Part shown: in pieces, positions 1 to 5,057 of the stretch | Position numbering within the stretch: position 1 is the stretch's first letter | How the letters are laid out: each line of letters begins with the position of its first letter | Source of the DNA: Propionibacteriaceae bacterium | GTDB taxonomy: Bacteria; Actinomycetota; Actinomycetes; Propionibacteriales; Propionibacteriaceae | Assembly (NCBI GenBank): GCA_030450535.1 | Contig: JAKDIK010000210.1 | Span: 1-5,057, forward strand | Direction: 5' to 3' | DNA: 5,057 bases | Notes under the pieces: generated by a model | Databases searched by the model: none | What the model saw: only the letters and a program-made list of their open reading frames with translations | Told to the model about the DNA's origin: nothing | Program-made: the position numbers and the translations under genes

Positions 1-534
1 GTTGTAGCCGAACAGGGCCCGTCGGACACCGTCGTCCCCGTCCGCCGCGCCGAGGGCGGCGAGGTAGTTGGCGGCGGAGTGGATGCTGTCGGCGTCGTTG
101 AGGATGTCGGCGCGGCCGTCGCCGTTTCCCTCGATACCGTAGGCCGCGAAGGTGGCGGGCAGGAACTGCATAAGTCCTCTGGCTCCGGCCGAGGAGGTGG
201 CGGTGAGGCGTCCGTGGTTGGTTTCAGCCATGCCGACGCCCGCGAGGAGCGGCCACGGCAGCCCGTGGGCGGAGGCCGCCTCTTGGTAGAGCGTCAGGAT
301 CGTCGCGGGGATGTCGGCGGGTGGGTTGGTGAGGCTGGCGCGGCGCTCCTCGCCCGGGGTTGGTAGCGGCTCGAGAATGCCGAGGGTCCCGTCTGCGCCG
401 ACGGTGGCGCATGGGTTGGCGTTGAGGGAGCCTGCGACGGGGGTGGCGACGGTGGCGATGATCAGGGCGGAGCCGAGGGGGACGCCGAGCAGGAACGCCA
501 AGACGGGTGCGAGCACCCAGGCCAGCGGGTTCAT
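1..534 (-). CDS. Membrane-anchored lytic transglycosylase of a conjugation system (VirB1-like), C-terminus outside window
   Basis: The first 178 residues of a peptidoglycan-cleaving enzyme; the frame is open to base 1 and runs out of the window. Residues about 4-33 form one hydrophobic segment (signal anchor or signal peptide). A Pro/Ala-rich linker of about 45 residues follows, and then an SLT-type lysozyme-like domain from about residue 75. The motif GMAETNHGR carries the likely catalytic glutamate E104 (bases 223-225). It is followed by SSAGARGLMQFLPATF (residues 114-129), the usual second motif, and by SAANYLAALG and the start of a FGYN motif at the edge. The spacing and the GDGRAD-containing loop resemble the SLT_2/MltB-like branch. 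Transglycosylases of this kind open the cell wall so that a type IV secretion channel can pass. The ATG start lies 9 bases after the ATPase stop and has a good ribosome binding site. In many Gram-positive conjugation systems such enzymes carry a second NlpC/P60 hydrolase domain; whether this one does cannot be seen. Confidence 0.9.
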   Translation of the reverse strand, partial: MNPLAWVLAPVLAFLLGVPLGSALIIATVATPVAGSLNANPCATVGADGTLGILEPLPTPGEERRASLTNPPADIPATILTLYQEAASAHGLPWPLLAGVGMAETNHGRLTATSSAGARGLMQFLPATFAAYGIEGNGDGRADILNDADSIHSAANYLAALGAADGDDGVRRALFGYN

Positions 535-539
535 GTTCG

Positions 540-545
540 CTCCTC
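540..545 (-). promoter_or_regulatory. Ribosome binding site of the transglycosylase gene, overlapping the upstream stop codon
   Basis: GAGGAG lies 5 bases before the ATG at 534-532. It shares its first two bases with the TGA stop (546-544) of the ATPase gene, so termination and re-initiation are almost at the same place. This favours the chosen start and suggests translational coupling. Confidence 0.8.
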
Positions 546-2049
546 ATCGCGCTGAGTCCAGCGCGTCGTTGGTGTAGGCGAGGGCGGCCTCGGCCGGGTG
601 GAGGATGGTTGCGACCTTGTACTGACGGTCGCCGACGCACCACAGGGCGCGGCCCTTGCCCTGCATGGCCCAGCCGGTGACGAGGTCCTGGGCGATGGGG
701 CCGAGCCCGAGGAGACGTTCGAGTTCTTCGCCGACGGCTTGGTCCTGTCCGTGGAGGATTTTGATGTCTGCCAGGTGGAGCAGGTCCTTGGCGATCGCGG
801 TCGCCTGCGAGCCGGCGTCCCCGGCCGACAACAGGTCGGAGGGTTTGTGGGCGACGGCGAACTGGATGTCGCCGTCCCGCCGGGAGAGCCGCAGGTCCGC
901 GTCGAAGCTCTTCACGGCGTCCGGACCGAGCCTGAGTTGCTTCCACGACTCGTCTCGGACCACGATGCGCAGGTCGCCGGGGGCGGCGAGCTCGCGCATG
1001 CCGCGTCCCCAGCTGTTGAGGCACGTGAGGGCGATCCCGACGGCCTCGTCCCCCAAGGCTTCAAGCCGGGACAGCGACAGCGACTGGATCGGGGCGGTCC
1101 AGTCGACGGCGATGGTGGTGTGGTCGTCGAACAGCCCGGCCAGCGCCCCGGACACGAGCTGGCCCAGGGCGTCCCGCAGCAGACGGGTCTCGTCGAGGAA
1201 CTGGCGTTCGGTGGCATACCGGCATTCGGTGACGAGCTCCGCGGTGGGCTGGTCGAGGAGGCGCCACAGCTGCGGGATCGTGGTTTCGGTCAGCCGCGTG
1301 TTGCCGGCGGTGTAGCCGGTGAGGTGCGCGAGGGCGGTCTTGACGACGACTTCGTCGGTGGGTCCGAAGGGGACGCGGGCCTCGCCGAGCCGCTGGGAGC
1401 CGACGAGGCCGCGGACGAGGGTGAGCCAGCGTCCGAACACGATCGCCGCCCGGCGTTGGGCTTCAGCGGCCGGGAGGTCGGCCCAGCCGTGGGCCAACGG
1501 CCCGAACGCGAGGGGGTTGATGCGGGCGCCGAGCCCGTGGCCGATCGCGAAAGGCTGGACGCCCAACGCGCGGCAGAGCTTTTCATACTCGTCCTTGGGG
1601 TCGCCGAGGATCAGGGTGCGGTAGCCGAAGTCCATCATCCGCAGGCAGAAGGCCTTCACCGTGCCGGACTTCCCGCGTCCGGGTTTCCCGAACGCGAAGA
1701 TGTTCGGGTTCGTGACGGGGATCGCGTCGTCGAGGACCCACCCGTTGGGGTCGGCGTAGAACGAGCCCCCGGAGAGGTGGTCGATGCCCATCTGGGCGCC
1801 GGTGGGTGGCAGGCCGGGGGCGGCGATCAGCGGCCACAACACCGGTGCCTGGTCGGAGGTCATCCGCCACACCGACACCGGCGCGGACGCCGGCGCCCAG
1901 CCGCGTCCACGCTGTTGGACGCCACGGCGCGGGGTGGGCGGAAAGAACCGTGCCTCCCTCACCGGCGGCGCGGGCTTGTCGAGGGTGGGGAGTTGGTGGC
2001 CGAAGTCGGCGAGCAGGCGGGCGGTGTCCCGACCGCGGGAGGCGTTCAT
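544..2049 (-). CDS. VirB4/TraC-type conjugation ATPase (motor half)
   Basis: A 501-residue soluble ATPase expected to sit on the cytoplasmic face of a type IV secretion channel and power its assembly or substrate transfer. After a linker (residues 1-75), the sequence enters a VirB4-like motor domain at about residue 80. Walker A is GKPGRGKS at 121-128 (bases 1666-1689). It is followed by the VirB4-typical segment LILGDPKDEYEKL (146-158). Walker B is RIVVRDESW at 361-369, with D366 and E367 at bases 949-954. HKPSDL (401-406) and HGQDQ (433-437) fit later conserved motifs of the fold, and the region 460-490 resembles the terminal strands of VirB4. The long VirB4 N-terminal domain is absent here and appears to be supplied by the gene just upstream. 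The frame stays open for 104 codons upstream of this ATG, but that extension is Arg/Pro-rich out-of-frame reading of the neighbour. This start has GGAG 6 bases away and overlaps the upstream stop as ATGA. Confidence 0.92.
   Translation of the reverse strand: MNASRGRDTARLLADFGHQLPTLDKPAPPVREARFFPPTPRRGVQQRGRGWAPASAPVSVWRMTSDQAPVLWPLIAAPGLPPTGAQMGIDHLSGGSFYADPNGWVLDDAIPVTNPNIFAFGKPGRGKSGTVKAFCLRMMDFGYRTLILGDPKDEYEKLCRALGVQPFAIGHGLGARINPLAFGPLAHGWADLPAAEAQRRAAIVFGRWLTLVRGLVGSQRLGEARVPFGPTDEVVVKTALAHLTGYTAGNTRLTETTIPQLWRLLDQPTAELVTECRYATERQFLDETRLLRDALGQLVSGALAGLFDDHTTIAVDWTAPIQSLSLSRLEALGDEAVGIALTCLNSWGRGMRELAAPGDLRIVVRDESWKQLRLGPDAVKSFDADLRLSRRDGDIQFAVAHKPSDLLSAGDAGSQATAIAKDLLHLADIKILHGQDQAVGEELERLLGLGPIAQDLVTGWAMQGKGRALWCVGDRQYKVATILHPAEAALAYTNDALDSAR
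2046..2049 (-). other. ATGA start/stop overlap coupling the two VirB4-like halves
   Basis: The ATG of the ATPase gene (2049-2047) and the TGA of the SCO6880-type gene (2048-2046) share two bases. Such overlaps commonly give termination-reinitiation and near-equal output of two partner proteins, which would suit two chains of one complex. Confidence 0.9.
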
Positions 2050-3551
2050 GCGTCGCTCCGGCGGGTGAGGCTGACTCCGAGGGGGAGGGTGGAGGCCGCG
2101 AAGGCGGCGTCTTGGGCGAGGTCCAGGCGGAGCGGGGCGTAGCCGGCGCGGCGGATGGCGGCGTCGAGTTTGCGGCCGTACTCGCTGATACGGGTGGTCT
2201 TGGCGACGGTGACGGTGGCGACGGCGTAGGGGCGGGTAAGGGCGTGGCCGCGGGCGAGCTTGTCGTCGAGGTGGTAGGTCTTGGCGGCGTCCGCGCGTTG
2301 GCGGGCGCGCATCTTGACCCCGGCCTTGGCGCGGAGGCTGGCGCCCATGTCCGCGGCCCACTCGGCGTTGGCGGACTGCCGGTCGGCGGTGGTCTGGCGC
2401 AGCAGCGGGAACGCGACCACGAGGCTGCGGCGTTCGCCGGGTTCGCTGGGCACAAGGACGGGGGCGAGCGCGCCGAGGGCGGCGCCCTTGTCGGGCAGCT
2501 TGATCGTTGCCGAGACCGAGTTCCAGGCGTCGTGGGAGTAGTGACGGGGGGCGGGGTCGGCGCCGGAGGGTCCGGCGTGTGCCCAGGGGACGTCGGCGTT
2601 CACTGTTGGGTTCGTCTCGCGTTCGGCGAGGGCCTCGATGATGCCGGCGCGGTCGCCGGGGGCGAACCCGGTGCGGACCGCGAGCGCGAGCTGCGGGCTG
2701 GTGAGCCAGCTGACGTCGGTGGCATTCAGCCCGCCGCGGAGTTGGGCCTCAACCTCGCCCATCAGCGAGTACAGGACGCGGGCTCGGCCCTCGAGGCCGC
2801 CGCCTGCCTCCCTGGCCTCCCGACCGAGTCTGGTTTCGGGGACCACGATCGTGACGAAGGCTTCGGTGCGGACCGACGCGCGGGCCAGGGTGGCGGCCAG
2901 GTCGTCGTTCACTTGGGTGGCCAGCGATGGGCTGGTGGGACGCCGGTGCTGGCGGATCCACAGGTCGCGTTCGGCGCCGTCGTCAGGGACGGTCCGGACG
3001 AGGATCAGGAGTTCGTCGATGAGTTCGGTACGGGCGCACACGTCGAGGAGGTCGGCGAGCCCGGCGCCCTGCCGGGCCCGTGTGTCTGCGTCGGCGAGTC
3101 CGATTCCGGGGTGGGTGATCGAGCAGGTGACCGCCCAGGTGCGGGCCGCCTTGTCCTGGATGATGGCGGCGCGGGCGAGGGTGGGTCCCTGCGGTGGGCC
3201 GTCGTGGATGGTGATGCCGTCGAGGACGCCGGGCAGGTCAGCCTGGGCGAGGTCCTCGGCGCGACCGGCCGCGGCATGGGATCGGAACCGGGTCCAGCCG
3301 GTCAGGGTGCCGACCGCGTACTTGCCGGTGGCCAGCAGCCAGCCGGTGGCGGAGCGGCCGCGGACCGGGACGACCACGAGGGCGGCGAGGAGCGCCCAGG
3401 CGAGCGCGAGAGTGCCAACCAGGGGCCAGTGTTGGGTGTTGATCGCCCAGAACACGGGCAGGCTCGTCAGGGCGAGGGTGCCGAGTTGCCAGCCGGTGAG
3501 GCCGAAGAACCAGCCGATGCGGTCCTTGGCGTAGTCGGAGTAGACAGCCAC
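2046..3551 (-). CDS. SCO6880-type type IV secretion protein: PrgI/VirB3-like membrane segments plus VirB4 N-terminal-like region
   Basis: A 501-residue protein. It opens with an aromatic/charged stretch (YSDYAKDRIGWFFGLTGWQ, residues 4-22), then two predicted membrane helices at about 20-38 and 43-63, as in PrgI-family and VirB3 proteins. The rest is cytoplasmic with no further membrane segment. Residues about 95-290 are alpha/beta-like, and 340-500 resemble the N-terminal domain of VirB4. In particular, the end (ISEYGRKLDAAIRRAG, then AAFAASTLPLG at 482-492) looks like the region just before the motor domain in VirB4. No Walker A is present, so this chain is not itself an ATPase. The likely role is to tether the following ATPase to the membrane channel. 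The GTG start has AAGGAG 7 bases away. An ATG 25 codons upstream (3626) would add a Ser/Pro-rich stretch overlapping the previous gene and is less likely. The SCO6880 family name is recalled from sequence resemblance; the VirB4 N-domain comparison is inference. Confidence 0.85.
   Translation of the reverse strand: MAVYSDYAKDRIGWFFGLTGWQLGTLALTSLPVFWAINTQHWPLVGTLALAWALLAALVVVPVRGRSATGWLLATGKYAVGTLTGWTRFRSHAAAGRAEDLAQADLPGVLDGITIHDGPPQGPTLARAAIIQDKAARTWAVTCSITHPGIGLADADTRARQGAGLADLLDVCARTELIDELLILVRTVPDDGAERDLWIRQHRRPTSPSLATQVNDDLAATLARASVRTEAFVTIVVPETRLGREAREAGGGLEGRARVLYSLMGEVEAQLRGGLNATDVSWLTSPQLALAVRTGFAPGDRAGIIEALAERETNPTVNADVPWAHAGPSGADPAPRHYSHDAWNSVSATIKLPDKGAALGALAPVLVPSEPGERRSLVVAFPLLRQTTADRQSANAEWAADMGASLRAKAGVKMRARQRADAAKTYHLDDKLARGHALTRPYAVATVTVAKTTRISEYGRKLDAAIRRAGYAPLRLDLAQDAAFAASTLPLGVSLTRRSDA
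2056..2059 (-). promoter_or_regulatory. Ribosome binding site of the ATPase gene
   Basis: GGAG, 6 bases before the ATG at 2049-2047, lying inside the end of the upstream coding region. It supports this ATG over the distal ATG at 2361 in the same frame. Confidence 0.7.
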
Positions 3552-3558
3552 AGGGGTG

Positions 3559-3564
3559 CTCCTT
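3559..3564 (-). promoter_or_regulatory. Ribosome binding site deciding the GTG start of the SCO6880-type gene
   Basis: AAGGAG with a 7-base spacer to the GTG at 3551-3549. It lies in the 25-base gap after the upstream stop (3579-3577). It is the strongest Shine-Dalgarno match of the junctions and supports GTG rather than the ATG at 3626. Confidence 0.85.
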
Positions 3565-3576
3565 CGAGGTAGGGGT

Positions 3577-5055
3577 TCAGACGACGAGGACGGCGGCTTC
3601 GCTGGCGCTGACCTGACCGGCCGCAACGCCGGCGCCTGCTGGTGCAGCTCCGGTGCCAGCGGCGGGAGCCGCGGGCGCGGGTGAGGCGGGGGGCTGGCCG
3701 GTGCCGCCGTTGATGGACGGGGACGCGAACGGGGCGGCGTCCGAACCGCCGAAGACGGGTGGGTCGGCGTCCGGGGTTCGTCCCGAGTCGTTCGGGTTGC
3801 CGGTGTTGTTCGGGGTTGGGTCGCCGCCGGGGTCGCTGGACTGCTGGCGGTCGTGGGTGGCGCGGCGTCCGGCGCGGCTGAAGTCAGGCGGGTAGGTGTT
3901 GTGGCCGACCCCCATCTGGTTGGTGAGGTCGGCGCCGAGGGAGGCCCCGGCGGCGCCGAGGCCAGCGATCAGGCCCAAGCCGGTGGAGGCGACTTGGCCG
4001 ATCGGTCCCAGTTGGCTGAGTCCGCCGGCGACAGCGGTGTTGAAGCGTCCGGTGGTTGCGTCCCCGGCGCTGTCTTCGCCGGCACTGCGCCCTTGATCGT
4101 CGGTGGCGGCCGCCCTACCACCACCACCGCTGCCGGCGCTGCCGGTGAGGAGCCCTTGGAGTCCGCCCACGGCGGCCATGGATGTCCGCAGGGAGGCTCC
4201 CGAGGTGGTGGCGGGGTCGACGAAGGCGAGCAGTTTGAACAGGGCCAGCGGGGAGATGGTGGCGATGCAGATGAGCAGGACGCCGGGGACGGCGGTGCCG
4301 ATGGCGCCCTGGACTCCGGTGAGGCCGTTGGCGACGCCGGTGGTGTATTGGACGCCGACGCCGAGTACCAGGACCATCACCACCGGGGAGAGGGCGGCCG
4401 CGTGGAACCAGCGCAGGCTCTTCCAGAACCAGGACCTGCCTGCTTCGGAGACCAGGCCGGCCGCGGCGATCGGGGTGGTGGCCACCAGCACCATCAGCGC
4501 GGCGGAGCGGACCAGCATGATCAGGAAGTGGCCGATGGCGGCCAGCCAGAGCAGCAGGCCCATGAGGCCGAGGACGGTGGCGACGGTGCCGTCAGTGATG
4601 TCGGCGGGGGTGAAGGGTTCCCACGGTTGCCAGGCGGTCCAGCTGGTGACGTTGAGCAGTCCTTGCATGAGGGCGCGGGTGAGGCCGCCGGCGGCAGTGA
4701 CGATGGTGACGCCGTAGACGATCCAGCCGGCCCAGACGACCACGAACTGGCCCAAGCCGAGCGCGACCCGGGCGAGGCCTTGGCCGTCGCGCTTGGCGAC
4801 GGCGACCCCAAGTTGGACCAGCAGCATGATCACGAGCAGGGCGGCGGCGATCCAGAACATGACTTGGTACAGCCAGGCGCCGGGCCCGTCCTCGCTCAGG
4901 TCCGGGGTGAGCAGGAAGTCCAGGAAGGTGAGGGCGAGTCGGAGCAGCCACAGGCCGGCGTTCCACAGGCCGAGCATCGCGGCGGTCCACGCGTCGGCGA
5001 CGACCTTGCCGGCGGCGGAGGCAAGTGCTGCGAAGGGGTTCAACAGGTCATCCAC
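3577..5055 (-). CDS. SCO6881-type polytopic membrane protein, TrbL/VirB6-like channel component
   Basis: A 492-residue protein if it starts at the GTG at 5055-5053. Only two bases lie upstream, so an earlier start outside the window cannot be excluded. Hydrophobic segments lie at about residues 25-50, 60-86, 98-124, 158-182, 184-203, 221-242 and 253-279, giving six or seven membrane passes. The segment with FWKSLRWFHAAALSPVVMV (210-228) resembles the conserved W-rich and proline-bearing part of TrbL/VirB6 proteins, which form the inner-membrane part of the type IV secretion channel. After residue 280 come a Gly-rich linker, a hydrophobic Gly-rich segment (about 339-380) with the following MGVGHNTYPPDF motif (381-392), and a disordered tail. 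It is the first of four co-directional genes and lies 25 bases before the SCO6880-type gene. The SCO6881 family name rests on resemblance and on this gene order; the VirB6-like role is inferred from topology and context. Confidence 0.83.
   Translation of the reverse strand: MDDLLNPFAALASAAGKVVADAWTAAMLGLWNAGLWLLRLALTFLDFLLTPDLSEDGPGAWLYQVMFWIAAALLVIMLLVQLGVAVAKRDGQGLARVALGLGQFVVVWAGWIVYGVTIVTAAGGLTRALMQGLLNVTSWTAWQPWEPFTPADITDGTVATVLGLMGLLLWLAAIGHFLIMLVRSAALMVLVATTPIAAAGLVSEAGRSWFWKSLRWFHAAALSPVVMVLVLGVGVQYTTGVANGLTGVQGAIGTAVPGVLLICIATISPLALFKLLAFVDPATTSGASLRTSMAAVGGLQGLLTGSAGSGGGGRAAATDDQGRSAGEDSAGDATTGRFNTAVAGGLSQLGPIGQVASTGLGLIAGLGAAGASLGADLTNQMGVGHNTYPPDFSRAGRRATHDRQQSSDPGGDPTPNNTGNPNDSGRTPDADPPVFGGSDAAPFASPSINGGTGQPPASPAPAAPAAGTGAAPAGAGVAAGQVSASEAAVLVV
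3610..3858 (-). other. Sequence encoding a low-complexity, disordered C-terminal tail of the TrbL/VirB6-like protein
   Basis: Residues about 400-482 are dominated by Pro, Ala, Gly, Ser, Asn and Asp. An Asn/Asp/Pro-rich half (408-432) comes first, followed by a Pro/Ala/Gly-rich half (453-480). No fold or membrane segment is visible. Such tails occur on TrbL-like proteins and may be flexible contacts, but no function can be read from this one. Confidence 0.6.
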
Positions 5056-5057
5056 GG

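Noticed and set aside
409..411. Cys42 of the transglycosylase as a lipoprotein attachment site
   Set aside because: The preceding residues (NANP) do not fit a lipobox, and the cysteine lies several residues past the hydrophobic segment.
224..1024. A 266-codon minus-strand open frame spanning the ATPase/transglycosylase junction
   Set aside because: It is Arg/Pro-rich and out of frame with both real genes, whose motifs and ribosome binding sites account for the region.
598..2142. A 514-codon plus-strand open frame
   Set aside because: It lies antisense to the ATPase gene with the same GC-driven bias, and it has no domain-like sequence.
2050..2361. N-terminal extension of the ATPase to an ATG at 2361
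   Set aside because: The extra 104 residues are almost all Arg, Pro and His, typical of wrong-frame GC-rich translation, and they lie within the SCO6880-type coding region. The ATG at 2049 has its own ribosome binding site and an ATGA junction.
1806..3572. A 588-codon open frame on the plus strand, antisense to the ATPase and SCO6880-type genes
   Set aside because: The product is Gly/Ala/Val/Asp-rich with no recognisable motif, and it lies opposite two genes with clear family motifs. Long stop-free antisense frames are expected when the sense codons end in G or C.
3552..3576. Possible promoter or terminator in the 25-base gap
   Set aside because: The gap is taken up by the ribosome binding site. 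No inverted repeat with a plausible stem, and no -35/-10 pair, can be seen.
3552..3626. ATG at 3626 as the start of the SCO6880-type gene
   Set aside because: It would overlap the previous gene by about 50 bases and place a Ser/Pro-rich stretch over the AAGGAG that is correctly spaced from the GTG at 3551.

Overview
This 5,057-base window is GC-rich and encodes everything on the minus strand. Codons in the real frames mostly end in G or C, GTG is used as a start, and gene junctions are very short. Together these point to a high-GC actinomycete (Streptomyces, Micromonospora, Nocardia-like or a relative); the genus cannot be fixed from the sequence.

Read on the minus strand (window right to left), there are four genes. 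(1) 5055-3577 is a polytopic membrane protein of the SCO6881 / TrbL-VirB6-like type with a long Gly/Ala/Pro-rich tail. (2) 3551-2046 is an SCO6880-type protein: two N-terminal membrane segments (PrgI/VirB3-like), then a soluble region resembling the N-terminal domain of VirB4. (3) 2049-544 is a VirB4/TraC-type RecA-fold ATPase with intact Walker motifs. (4) 534-1 is a membrane-anchored lytic transglycosylase of the VirB1 kind, cut off by the window edge before its C-terminus.

The gene junctions are 25 bases, a 4-base ATGA overlap, and 9 bases. The three downstream starts each have a Shine-Dalgarno sequence. No internal promoter or terminator was seen, so this looks like the middle of one polycistronic operon running off both ends.

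The block is the core of an actinobacterial type IV secretion (mating-pair formation) apparatus, probably from an integrative conjugative element or a conjugative plasmid. The expected roles are: a channel scaffold in the membrane (gene 1), a membrane-tethered energiser made from two chains (genes 2 and 3), and a wall-opening enzyme (gene 4). The coupling protein, relaxase, replication and integration genes are not in the window, so mobility of the element is inferred. The most notable point is that a VirB4-like protein appears to be split: its membrane/N-terminal half and its ATPase half are two adjacent, translationally coupled genes, each giving a 501-residue product.
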